This document shows positions 23,727 through 32,168 of a DNA stretch of 35,073 nucleotides, in pieces (the first letter of the stretch is position 1; each line of letters begins with the position of its first letter). Source of the stretch: an uncultured Ruminococcus sp. (GTDB lineage: Bacteria; Bacillota; Clostridia; Oscillospirales; Ruminococcaceae); NCBI GenBank assembly GCA_937910385.1, contig CALEPT010000242.1:1-35073 (forward strand). The letters are read 5' to 3'. Both the position numbers and the translations under genes were made by a program. The notes beneath the pieces were generated by a model, which worked only from the letters and a program-made list of their open reading frames with translations, did not search any database and had not been told where the DNA came from.

Positions 23727-24485
23727 TCAGTCACTGAAAAGCTCCTGCTCGCTGTAGAACACTCTGTTGAGGTACAGTCCGTGAGCCATAGCTGTTCTGC
23801 CGGCTTTAAGGCGATCCTTCGCCATGATTATTTCCGGTATATCGTCGGGAAATATTTTTTTCTCGCTCACGTCAATGAGCGTTCCGACCATTATCCTAAT
23901 CATATTATACAGAAAACCGTTGCCTTTTACAAGCATTATCACGGAATTTCCGCTATTTTCTATTTTAAAGGAATAAATTGTCCTCACTGCCGTGGATACG
24001 TTTGTACAGTCGGCACAAAATGATGAAAAATCATGCGTTCCGACAAAATGAGCCGCTGCGATCCTCGCTGCCCCGATATCAAATTTTCTCCTGTAATGGA
24101 ACATGAGATCGGGCGAAAACGGATCCTTCGATTCGCTGCAATGCATCTTGTAAATGTATTCCTTTCCCTTGCAGTCGTATCTGGCGTGGAAGTCAGGAGG
24201 AGCTTCCTCGCAGGAAAGTATCGAAATGTCGTCGGGAAGCTCACCGTTCACGCCTCTTACAAAGCCGCGGCAGGGGATATTGCTGTTGGTTTTTACGTTA
24301 AAGCAGAAACTGTTTGCGTGAACGCCTGTATCCGTGCGTGAGCAGCCAATAACGGTAACAGGCTCATTGAGCACCTTCGATATATGCTTTTCAAGCGTCT
24401 CCTGTACAGTAACAGCATTGCTCTGACGCTGAAAGCCGTGATAATCAGTCCCTCTGTACGCCGTCATTACTTTCAGATTTCTCAT
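23727..24485 (-). CDS. truA: tRNA pseudouridine synthase A
   Basis: 252 residues, usual length. N-terminal YRGTDYHGFQRQ (10-21), the catalytic Asp52 in CSRTDTGVHA (48-57), and the C-terminal GNGFLYNMIRIMVGTL are TruA landmarks. It isomerises uridines at positions 38-40 of the tRNA anticodon arm. The ATG lies 41 bases inside the 3' end of the yfhO-like gene, with GAGG 6 bases before it, so the two are translationally coupled. Confidence 0.96.
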   Translation of the reverse strand: MRNLKVMTAYRGTDYHGFQRQSNAVTVQETLEKHISKVLNEPVTVIGCSRTDTGVHANSFCFNVKTNSNIPCRGFVRGVNGELPDDISILSCEEAPPDFHARYDCKGKEYIYKMHCSESKDPFSPDLMFHYRRKFDIGAARIAAAHFVGTHDFSSFCADCTNVSTAVRTIYSFKIENSGNSVIMLVKGNGFLYNMIRIMVGTLIDVSEKKIFPDDIPEIIMAKDRLKAGRTAMAHGLYLNRVFYSEQELFSD

Positions 24486-27375
24486 TTATGACCTCAGCCG
24501 AAGCTTCCTCCTTATACAATATTTCCTCATGCTCCGGCAGCACATTGACGAGTCCGCCGAGCTTTTCCTCGTAAGCCTGATTATATATCGGCTGCGTCTG
24601 CGGCGGTGCCGGGTAAGGGTCTGTCTCGGGAGCTCCGCTGTTCATATCCGGATCAGAGGACCCTGAAACGAGCTGCTTTTTCTTTTTCCTGTCGATGATA
24701 CCAAGAGCTATAATAAGTGCAAGGCATATGAATGTAACTGTAACGCCGAGCGTGAAGCCTTCGGGAGTATATTTCAGCCTTATGCTGTGCTTGCCCGCTC
24801 CTATCTTAACGCCGAGCATCGACTGGAGGACCTTGCAGGTATCCGCCTTTTTCCCGTCAACATAAACGCTCCAGCCCTTTTCGTATGGTATCGACAGATA
24901 CAGCAGACCATCCTCGATCGCGGTCACATTGCCCTCTATCTCGGTATCGCTGAAGCTGGTTATCTCAAGCTGTTCGTCAGCGAGATTGCTGTAAGCCTGC
25001 TCAAAAAGAGCGGTGTCCAGCGCATATATCATCATCTTGTAGTTGCCTGATTTTGTACCGTCCTTTACGGATATCCTGACAGTCGCCTCAGTATCCTCCT
25101 GTCCGTTTCCCATGGTGAAAACTATCGGAAAGCTCTCGATCAGCTTTCCGCTGTCAACGGTAACATTTCCGCTCTTTATCAGAAGCTCGTCACAGCAGCC
25201 TCCCGTAGAATCGGCATAGCCGTAGAGATAAGCTCCTTCAACGCCCGAATAATGATATCTTGCAGCAGCGTCGGTGCTGTCATCATTGACACGGAAGGTA
25301 TAGTTTCCGTAACCGTTTTTGGTCACATCAACTCCGTCGTACTCAACAAGAGCCACAGGCTGTGCTGTGAAAAGACTTTCTTCCATTCCGGTTGAGAGCC
25401 TGATGATCTGGTTCTGGTATTCAAACGGATTGACTCCGGCGCTGTCCTCCATTTTAAGCAGCTCCTCACTGACCATAAATCCGAGCGAGAGCGGATAACG
25501 GTTTTCATAGAGAGTTGTATCTTCTGCGGTATCCGCTTCGGCAAGAGCCCATTCCTCGCTGTTGAGGGTCCCGCCGCGCTTTATCAGGTATTTTATGCCC
25601 AGCAGAGCGTTAACAACAGGAGTAGAAGTTCTGTAGTAGAATCTGTTTCCTGCGTCAGAAGCATACAGCCCGAGCCGCTTTGACAGATTCGTTACCGATA
25701 CGTTTGCCGCCGACGAAAACTGAGACATTCCGTAATAGCCGTAAAGCGCACTGTCGTTGAGGGTATACGTCTCGGTCATTTCAGTGCGATAGAAAGGGTC
25801 GCTGTCATTTTGGCGGATATTGCTGAGAAGAGTTTCTACTGCCTGATATTTGAGCGGATAATCCGTGTAGCTCGTAGTCTCTACTGTATCGACGCCGAGA
25901 CGCGCATTGCTCACACATTCGCTGAAAACCGCAGCAGCAAGTGCAAAGGTCATAACGGCGTTGCGCACTTGTACGCGCTTGAACGGAAATACCTTTATTG
26001 CAAGAAAGATGAGCCAGAAAGCTCCCGTGATTATGAGCGAGCTTCTCACTGCGCCATCCATTTTCAGTTCTTTGCCGTTTGAGATGTAATTCATCGCGAA
26101 TACTGCCGCAGGTCCGAGCAGCATTAACACGAGCTGATATATCTTTATTCCCTTTTTCAATATAATGTCATATGCCCTGAAAGCCGCTGCCACGAGCACA
26201 AAGCTGAATATAAATGCAAAGCGGTAGGGGATCTGGTTTGTGAAATGGAAGCCGTGCCATATGTAGTTAAGGATATTCATATTGCAGCTGACTGCAATAA
26301 TTGCAAGCATAAGAAGCGCCGATATCTTCTCGCGTATCTTTATGCCGAACGACAGCAGAAATACCCCAAAAAGCACGACCGCCAGCATTCCGCAGGCGAA
26401 ATTCGGGAGTCCCTCGACCTTAGCCGGAGCGTTATATGACAGAAGATTTGCAAATATGTCCGTCCACTTCTCATAGAAGGTCATATTCTGTGGAAAGCTG
26501 TTATTCACGCTGTAGGTAAGCTGCAAGCCGTAATATGCAGGAAGGAGCATAAATCCCCCCAGACCTATTCCGAGCAGCGATGAACGAACCATTACAAAAA
26601 GCTTTATAAAGAAGTCCTTTATCCCTCTGCACTCGATAACAGCGGCTGACGCGAACATGAATACCGAGAAGATACAGGTGAAATAGCCTATATAGTAGTT
26701 AGAAATGAGCGAGAGTGCCAGAGCAAATGTGAAGGTCTTCCACTTTCCCTCTCTGCACAGAGCCACTATTCCCATCATAACAAGAGGAAACAGAGCTACT
26801 GTATCGAACCACATTACGTTCCAGTAGTAGCCGAGCACATAGCTGCAAAGCGCGAACATGGTCGAGAACACGCATATTGAGAAATCGCGGCGCTTATAGG
26901 TATATCTCAGAAAGCAGCTGAAAAACGCCCCTGCAAAGCCTATCTTAGCAGCAAGTATGAACACCATTGCGTCCCTGACATGGTCATCGCTGAAAAATAC
27001 CGCTATCCAGTTGAGCGGACTTGCCGCATAGTAGGAGATGAGTGAGAGAAAGTTCGTACCCAGTCCGTTTTCCCATGAGTACAGGAACGAGCCGCCTGAA
27101 AGCAGCTTCTCGCGGACTACCCTGAAAAACGGGTAGTACTGATGCCATAGGTCAACGACGAGTATCTGTCTGTCGCCGCCGCTTTCACCGCCGCCAAGAG
27201 GGTGGATATTGTGCATGCCGAACGCAAATAGCATTATCGCCATAGGAGCCGCGAATGATATGAAAAAATACAACACGCCCTTTTCAAAAAAGACGCTGTA
27301 GAATTTGCTTGCCCTGAACCGAGCTGCCCTTTTCTTTTTTTCAGCAGCTTTTGATATTTCGTTTTTGCTGTTCAT
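24445..27375 (-). CDS. YfhO family membrane protein
   Basis: 976 residues. A basic N-terminus, a first membrane segment (~32-52) and the family hallmark GGDRQILVVDLWHQYYPFF with WENGLGTNFLSL (~70-115), then roughly a dozen more membrane segments to ~480, a large extracytoplasmic region, a distinct LYLSIPYEKGWSVYVDGKK domain (~835) and a last membrane segment (~880-900). A ~75-residue Pro/Glu-rich cytoplasmic tail ends it. In Bacillus and Listeria, YfhO-type proteins help glycosylate teichoic acids and are GT-C-like. Sugar donor and acceptor here are unknown. Separated by 31 bases from ecfT; AAGGA upstream of the ATG. Confidence 0.85.
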   Translation of the reverse strand: MNSKNEISKAAEKKKRAARFRASKFYSVFFEKGVLYFFISFAAPMAIMLFAFGMHNIHPLGGGESGGDRQILVVDLWHQYYPFFRVVREKLLSGGSFLYSWENGLGTNFLSLISYYAASPLNWIAVFFSDDHVRDAMVFILAAKIGFAGAFFSCFLRYTYKRRDFSICVFSTMFALCSYVLGYYWNVMWFDTVALFPLVMMGIVALCREGKWKTFTFALALSLISNYYIGYFTCIFSVFMFASAAVIECRGIKDFFIKLFVMVRSSLLGIGLGGFMLLPAYYGLQLTYSVNNSFPQNMTFYEKWTDIFANLLSYNAPAKVEGLPNFACGMLAVVLFGVFLLSFGIKIREKISALLMLAIIAVSCNMNILNYIWHGFHFTNQIPYRFAFIFSFVLVAAAFRAYDIILKKGIKIYQLVLMLLGPAAVFAMNYISNGKELKMDGAVRSSLIITGAFWLIFLAIKVFPFKRVQVRNAVMTFALAAAVFSECVSNARLGVDTVETTSYTDYPLKYQAVETLLSNIRQNDSDPFYRTEMTETYTLNDSALYGYYGMSQFSSAANVSVTNLSKRLGLYASDAGNRFYYRTSTPVVNALLGIKYLIKRGGTLNSEEWALAEADTAEDTTLYENRYPLSLGFMVSEELLKMEDSAGVNPFEYQNQIIRLSTGMEESLFTAQPVALVEYDGVDVTKNGYGNYTFRVNDDSTDAAARYHYSGVEGAYLYGYADSTGGCCDELLIKSGNVTVDSGKLIESFPIVFTMGNGQEDTEATVRISVKDGTKSGNYKMMIYALDTALFEQAYSNLADEQLEITSFSDTEIEGNVTAIEDGLLYLSIPYEKGWSVYVDGKKADTCKVLQSMLGVKIGAGKHSIRLKYTPEGFTLGVTVTFICLALIIALGIIDRKKKKQLVSGSSDPDMNSGAPETDPYPAPPQTQPIYNQAYEEKLGGLVNVLPEHEEILYKEEASAEVINEKSESNDGVQRD

Positions 27376-27406
27376 ATTTTCTTCTTCCTTATGAAGTTAT
27401 GCTGCA

Positions 27407-28216
27407 TTATGCTGACAGGAGCTTTCCTGCAGCGATAACGGCTGCATAGAAAATTATCGTTACTGCGAGAGCGATATAGTCCCTCGGAGCAGACTTTAAT
27501 TGCCGGAGCCTTGTCCGTCCCTCGCCGCCGTGGTAGCAGCGGCATTCCATTGCCGTTGCAAGCTCGTCCGCTCTCCTGAAAGCCGATATAAACAGCGGAA
27601 CGAGTATGGATATCATATTTTTTGCCCTTTTACTGAAGCTGCCGGTGTCTATCTCGGCACCTCTTGCCTTCTGTGCGGAGATTATCTTGTCCGTCTCTTC
27701 TATGAGAGTGGGAATGAAGCGGAGCGCTATCGACATCATCATAGCAAGCTCGTGGACGGGAAATTTAAGCTTCTTCAACGGCGAAAGAAGCCGCTCTATC
27801 GCGTCCGTGAGCGTTATAGGCGAGGTCGTGTAAGTCAGCAGAGAGCTGCCTGCGATAAGCAGCACTATGCGCACTATCATGAAAATACTTATGCTTATGC
27901 CCTCGCTCGTTATTTTCAGGAATTTCCACTGCCACACGATATCGCCCGAGGTGACCAGAAGCAGGTTCAGTAAAGCCGTTATCGCTAAAAACGGCAGCAG
28001 CGGCTTTACGCTTTTCCAGAACATTTTAAGCGGTATCCGCGAGAGCAGTATTGCCATGACCGTATACACCGCGCCTATCCCGAGGCAGACAAAGCTGTCA
28101 CCTGAAAAGAGCATTATGATGTATATCAGCGTTATGACTATCTTGAATCTCGGGTCGAGCCTGTGGATAATGCTGTTCCCTGGGAAAAACTGTCCGATAG
28201 TAATGTCTCTCAGCAA
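27407..28216 (-). CDS. ecfT: ECF transporter transmembrane subunit EcfT
   Basis: 269 residues, 5-6 membrane segments. The N-terminal IGQFFPGNSIIHRLDPRFKI is the EcfT opening, and the coupling helices carry KAQKARGAEI (the A-R-G motif, ~185) and ATAMECRCYHGGEGRT, where the second motif is Cys-Arg-Cys instead of Ala-Arg-Gly. It forms the shared translocation module with the two ATPases for vitamin or metal uptake; the substrate-binding S-proteins are encoded elsewhere (group II arrangement). Start TTG at 28216, 1 base after the ecfA2 stop, with GGGAGG 9 bases upstream. Confidence 0.92.
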   Translation of the reverse strand: MLRDITIGQFFPGNSIIHRLDPRFKIVITLIYIIMLFSGDSFVCLGIGAVYTVMAILLSRIPLKMFWKSVKPLLPFLAITALLNLLLVTSGDIVWQWKFLKITSEGISISIFMIVRIVLLIAGSSLLTYTTSPITLTDAIERLLSPLKKLKFPVHELAMMMSIALRFIPTLIEETDKIISAQKARGAEIDTGSFSKRAKNMISILVPLFISAFRRADELATAMECRCYHGGEGRTRLRQLKSAPRDYIALAVTIIFYAAVIAAGKLLSA

Positions 28217-28217
28217 A

Positions 28218-29084
28218 TCACAGAGCCTCCCTTTCCTTTAAAGAGCGGAGCAGAAGCTCCTTTGCGTAGCCAACCGTATAGACCTCCTTGCCGAAGTCCA
28301 GTCCGCGGCGCTTGAGCTCGCCGAATACCCTTGTTATCTGCGGCACATCGAGTCCTATCTGCGATATCTCGTCTGCACGCGCAAACACCTTTTTCGCCTC
28401 GTCAAAGCAGAACAGCTTCGCGCGGCTCATGACAAGTATCCTGTCCGCAAACGAGGCTATGTCCTCCATGCTGTGCGAGACGATGAGGATAGTGTTTTTC
28501 GTGCGCTCGTGATAGGCTTTTATGTGACCGAGTATCTTGTCGCGCCCCGCGGGGTCAAGACCTGCGGTCGGCTCATCAAGAATGAGAACTCTCGGCTCCA
28601 TAGCCATGACTCCCGCAATGGCGACTCTGCGCTTCTGTCCGCCCGACAGCTCGAAGGGAGAGCGTTCAAGAAGCTCATCGGAAAGTCCGATATCATGCGC
28701 TGTTTCAAGGACTCTGCGCTTTATCTCAGCCTCGCCGAGCCCCATATTCCTCGGACCGAAGGCGATGTCCTTATAGACAGTCTCCTCGAATATCTGATAC
28801 TCGGGATACTGGAAAACGAGCCCGACCTTAAAGCGAACGCTGCGGATATCGTCCTTATTCTCCCAAATGTCCTTTCCGTCAAGGAGAATGCGTCCCGAGG
28901 TCGGCTTCAGCAGTCCGTTGAAGTGCTGTATGAGGGTGGACTTGCCCGAGCCCGTGTGTCCCATGACTCCTATCATCTCGCCCTCGTTTATCGTAAGGCT
29001 CACATTGTCCACAGCGGTCTTCTCAAACGGAGTTCCCACGCTGTAGGTGTATGTCAGATTTTCTGTTTCAAGAACTGCTGCCAA
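28218..29084 (-). CDS. ecfA2: ECF transporter ATPase EcfA2
   Basis: 288 residues. ATP-binding cassette with Walker A GHTGSGKST (42-50), Q-loop FQYPEYQIF, signature LSGGQ (146-150), Walker B VLILDEPT and the switch His in IVSHS. It also has the C-terminal ECF-type extension. The start is taken as TTG at 29084, 6 bases after AAGGAGA; the GTG at 29102 would place that ribosome binding site inside the coding region. It pairs with EcfA1 in the ECF energising module. Confidence 0.93.
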   Translation of the reverse strand: MAAVLETENLTYTYSVGTPFEKTAVDNVSLTINEGEMIGVMGHTGSGKSTLIQHFNGLLKPTSGRILLDGKDIWENKDDIRSVRFKVGLVFQYPEYQIFEETVYKDIAFGPRNMGLGEAEIKRRVLETAHDIGLSDELLERSPFELSGGQKRRVAIAGVMAMEPRVLILDEPTAGLDPAGRDKILGHIKAYHERTKNTILIVSHSMEDIASFADRILVMSRAKLFCFDEAKKVFARADEISQIGLDVPQITRVFGELKRRGLDFGKEVYTVGYAKELLLRSLKEREAL

Positions 29085-29222
29085 TTCTATTCTCCTTTTC
29101 ACTTTTTTGTGGAGCGCTGCCGAGCTGTATCAGCTTGACCCCGAGCCACGCTGCCGCTCGCAAGCTCGCTCACCCTGCACGAATCGGCAACTGCCCTCCG
29201 CTCACGGGGATTTAAATGTATT
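29085..29222. other. GC-rich gap between ecfA1 and ecfA2
   Basis: About 138 bases that split two genes which usually touch or overlap. It is GC-rich, with short motifs repeated (GCTGCCG at about 29117 and 29150; GCTCGC twice near 29155-29166) and small inverted pairs such as AGCTG-ATA-CAGCT. It codes for nothing I can recognise and may be a degenerate intergenic repeat. Confidence 0.5.
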
Positions 29223-30074
29223 TTATGTTTTGAACAGCTGCAAAATCGCCTCTACACATTCCTCTTCGGTTATCGTCTCCGCAGGAATGTCGCAGCCTGC
29301 CTTTCGCAATTCCCACGCGAGCTCGGTCACCTGCGGCACGTCGAGACCTATTCTTTTCAGGACCTCTACCTGCGAAAACACTCTCTCGGGCTTGTCGTCG
29401 AGCACGACCTTTCCCTTGTCCATGACGACCACCCTGTCCGACTGCGCCGCCTCGTCCATATAATGCGTGATGAGGACTATCGTAACGCCCTCCTCGCGGT
29501 TCATTCGGCGTATGGTCGAAAGGACCTCTTTCCGCCCCTGTGGGTCGAGCATGGCGGTGGGCTCATCGAGGATTATGCACTTTGGCTGCATGGCGATTAT
29601 GCCTGCAATAGCGATGCGCTGCTTCTGTCCGCCAGAAAGCTGACTCGGCGAGTGCATACGATATTCATACATATCTACAGCCTTGAGCGCGTCATCAACT
29701 CGCCTGCGCATTTCCTCATACGGCACGCCGAGGTTTTCCAGCGCAAATGCCACGTCCTCTTCAACTATCGAGGAAACTATCTGATTATCGGGGTTCTGAA
29801 AGACCATTCCCGCGCGCTGACGCAGCTCAAAAAGACGGTTCTCGTCTTTTGTGTCTATGCCGTCCACCGTGACCGTGCCCTCTGTGGGAATCAGTATCGC
29901 GTTGATATGCTTGGCAAGGGTTGACTTTCCGCAGCCGTTATGCCCGAGCACGGCGACGAACTCGCCCTGTCCTATGCTGAGATCAATGCCCTTTAAAACA
30001 TCCTCCGGAACGGTATTTTCGTCCTCCGCCTCGTAATGAAAGCGGAGGTTATTTATCTCTATCATTTTTCCCAT
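29223..30074 (-). CDS. ecfA1: ECF transporter ATPase EcfA1
   Basis: 283 residues. Walker A GHNGCGKST (44-52), Q-loop FQNPDNQIVSS, signature LSGGQ (146-150), Walker B CIILDEPT (166-173) and the switch His in LITHYMDEA are all present. The FQNPDNQ Q-loop is diagnostic of EcfA1. First gene of the ecfA1-A2-T set. AAGGA lies 6 bases upstream of the ATG and the previous gene ends 9 bases away. Confidence 0.94.
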   Translation of the reverse strand: MGKMIEINNLRFHYEAEDENTVPEDVLKGIDLSIGQGEFVAVLGHNGCGKSTLAKHINAILIPTEGTVTVDGIDTKDENRLFELRQRAGMVFQNPDNQIVSSIVEEDVAFALENLGVPYEEMRRRVDDALKAVDMYEYRMHSPSQLSGGQKQRIAIAGIIAMQPKCIILDEPTAMLDPQGRKEVLSTIRRMNREEGVTIVLITHYMDEAAQSDRVVVMDKGKVVLDDKPERVFSQVEVLKRIGLDVPQVTELAWELRKAGCDIPAETITEEECVEAILQLFKT

Positions 30075-30083
30075 GGTATTTCC

Positions 30084-30863
30084 TTAAAGCTTTTCTGTTT
30101 CATGCTGTATGCGCTCCACGGCGCGGCGTTTCCATATTTTATTCCTTACTGCGAGGGCAATGCACACCAATATCAGCAGCGGAACTCCGACGATTAGCAC
30201 GAAGAATGCGATGTTCGACGCAGGAGAAGTCCCGAAACTGCGGAACGTCAGTTTGTCTCCGTCCGTGATGAGTGCGTAGGGGTCACTCATGCTCCATGAG
30301 CGCTTCGCCTTGCCGGAAACTCCCAGCACATTGCCGTTTTTGTCCACATATGCTGCCTTGAACGGACCGTGTTTTTCCCACACATCAATTAATTTATAGT
30401 GGCTGTTCAAGTCCATTGTTAAGTGCGGATAGCCGCCGGGCTGCTCATTGTATTCGCTGTCCCAGATTAAGAAGCTCTCCACCCAGCGGTAATGCAAGCT
30501 CATGCTGACGTAGCCGTCCTCGTTGTACTGCGCAATACCGCTGTCCTTCGTGATACCGAGCGGCTTTGTTACTTGCGACGCGCCGCCGGCTGACGGGTAG
30601 TCATAGCGGACATGGCATTGGGGCACATTGTAAGCCGAGACCTCGCAGTAGTCGGGGTCGGACTTATCGAGCTTTATCAGCACATCGACATAATATGTCC
30701 CCTCCGGCACGCTTTTCTTTTCTATATCAAGGCAGTGCGGGTCGAAGTCGAGCGCATACGCCGCTATAGGGACATTGCATATCGCAGTGAGGATCATGGC
30801 AAGGAAAAACGCTATCCGCTTGATAGAACTCTGAGAGCGGCATCTTCTGCAATTCTTATTCAT
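30084..30863 (-). CDS. Hypothetical membrane-anchored protein
   Basis: 259 residues, not recognised. A hydrophobic N-terminal segment (~16-38) with AYA near 36-38 looks like a signal peptide, then about 170 residues with Tyr/Asp-rich sequence (HYRWVESFLIWDSEY, ~130), and one C-terminal membrane segment (~218-242) followed by a basic cytoplasmic tail. The topology suggests a type I membrane protein with an extracytoplasmic domain. The N-terminus also carries CRRCRS. It overlaps the methyltransferase by four bases (ATGA), so it is co-expressed with it; no functional link is apparent. Confidence 0.7.
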   Translation of the reverse strand: MNKNCRRCRSQSSIKRIAFFLAMILTAICNVPIAAYALDFDPHCLDIEKKSVPEGTYYVDVLIKLDKSDPDYCEVSAYNVPQCHVRYDYPSAGGASQVTKPLGITKDSGIAQYNEDGYVSMSLHYRWVESFLIWDSEYNEQPGGYPHLTMDLNSHYKLIDVWEKHGPFKAAYVDKNGNVLGVSGKAKRSWSMSDPYALITDGDKLTFRSFGTSPASNIAFFVLIVGVPLLILVCIALAVRNKIWKRRAVERIQHETEKL

Positions 30864-31723
30864 GCTTGCCAGATAGCCGTCGAACCGCAGGGAAGGGTCA
30901 TTCCCGTTGACTGCACGGGAAGTCCTATCTCGTCAAATGTCACCGTGCCGCCGTGCAGCGGTGTGAGCACGCTGCCGAGGATATAGCCCATGACAGACGG
31001 CGAAAGTCCCGTAGTATAGCTGTTTATCAGGAAGAAAAGCGGATTTTCCGAGAGCACGCCCGCGCAGAGCTTCACGAGGTCATATACGCAGTCCTCGAGC
31101 TTCCAGACCTCTCCACCCGGACCGCGTCCGTAGCTCGGAGGATCCATTATCACCGCGTCGTATTTGCGTCCTCGGCGTATCTCTCGCGCGATGAACTTCT
31201 CACAGTCGTCCACTATCCAGCGTATCGGCTTCTCCGTGAGACCCGATGCAGCCGCGTTCTCTCGCGCCCACTGCACCATGCCCTTTGAAGCGTCTACATG
31301 GCATACCGAAGCCCCCGCCGCGGCACACGAAAGCGTCGCGCCGCCGGTGTACGCGAACAGGTTCAGCACGTTTATCTCACGTCCCGCGCCGCGTATCTGC
31401 TCCGACATAAAATCCCAGTTTACCGCTTGTTCGGGGAAAAGTCCCGTGTGCTTGAAGCCGGTGGGGCGGATATTGAACCTGAGTTCACCGTAACCGATAG
31501 TCCACGTCTCGGGGAGCTTTCTGCGGAACTCCCACTCGCCGCCGCCCTTATTCGAGCGGTGGTAGTGACCGTCCGCTCCGTTCCAGAGGGGATGGGTTTT
31601 ATCGGTTTTCCAGATTATCTGCGGGTCGGGACGGATAAGACTTATATCCCCCCATTTTTCGAGCTTTTCGCCGTCAGACGTATCTATTATGACATAGTCC
31701 TTCCAGTTTTCTGCTGTTCTCAA
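30860..31723 (-). CDS. Class I SAM-dependent methyltransferase (RlmI-like)
   Basis: 287 residues. SAM-binding motif I NLFAYTGGATL (~160), an acidic VDASKGMVQWARENA, and MDPPSYGRGPGGEVW, the catalytic MDPPS(Y/F) block of the COG1092 rRNA cytosine methyltransferases. The PUA domain of E. coli RlmI is absent, and the opening WKDYVIIDTSDGEKL replaces it, as in a common Clostridia subfamily. The likely target is an RNA cytosine or guanine, undetermined. A TTG start at 31723 fits AAGGAG 10 bases upstream. Confidence 0.85.
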   Translation of the reverse strand: MRTAENWKDYVIIDTSDGEKLEKWGDISLIRPDPQIIWKTDKTHPLWNGADGHYHRSNKGGGEWEFRRKLPETWTIGYGELRFNIRPTGFKHTGLFPEQAVNWDFMSEQIRGAGREINVLNLFAYTGGATLSCAAAGASVCHVDASKGMVQWARENAAASGLTEKPIRWIVDDCEKFIAREIRRGRKYDAVIMDPPSYGRGPGGEVWKLEDCVYDLVKLCAGVLSENPLFFLINSYTTGLSPSVMGYILGSVLTPLHGGTVTFDEIGLPVQSTGMTLPCGSTAIWQA

Positions 31724-31757
31724 AGTAAATAAACTCCTTAATGTAAATTGAATAGAA

Positions 31758-32093
31758 TCATTTTGTTAAGACAAGTGTATAATTTTGACCGTTAAAAGAA
31801 AATGAGATAGTATCATTTTTTATATCATAAGGTATCTCGGCAGAGGTTATTTCTCCTCCGCTTTCAGACTTTTCACGGAGGTCAAAATGGTCGGAATACA
31901 CAAGAAACTTGTATCGTTCTTTATCGCCCAAGCTTAACTCTGCGTGAATATCACCGTAATTGTCCTCTGGCTGTATATCCAGTTCAGCGGAACCGTCCTC
32001 ACTTTTATAAGTCCCTGTCATTGAACCGCAGCCCGAAAGCAGCATAGCGACCATAAAAATAAGCAAGGTGCAAAATATATTCTTTATTTTCAT
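31758..32093 (-). CDS. Small lipoprotein, unknown function
   Basis: 111 residues. Signal peptide with lipobox LLSGC (Cys22), then about 88 residues of beta-strand-like sequence beginning MTGTYKSEDGSAELDI, with a final NDTISFSFNGQNYTLVLTK. This looks like the lipocalin-like, ligand-free small domains often seen in Clostridia. GGGAG precedes the ATG. A promoter candidate lies at 32140-32168. Confidence 0.8.
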   Translation of the reverse strand: MKIKNIFCTLLIFMVAMLLSGCGSMTGTYKSEDGSAELDIQPEDNYGDIHAELSLGDKERYKFLVYSDHFDLREKSESGGEITSAEIPYDIKNDTISFSFNGQNYTLVLTK

Positions 32094-32139
32094 ATGACTC
32101 TCCCAAGTTATTCTGACAATACCAAATACAAATTTAAGT

Positions 32140-32168
32140 ATAACAAAATTATATGGTTACAATGTCAA
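32140..32168 (-). promoter_or_regulatory. Possible promoter overlapping the glmM stop
   Basis: Perfect TTGACA (32168-32163, overlapping the glmM TGA), 17-bp spacer and TGTTAT (32145-32140), a weak -10 with 4 of 6 matches. It would give the lipoprotein and downstream genes a separate transcript. Confidence 0.42.
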
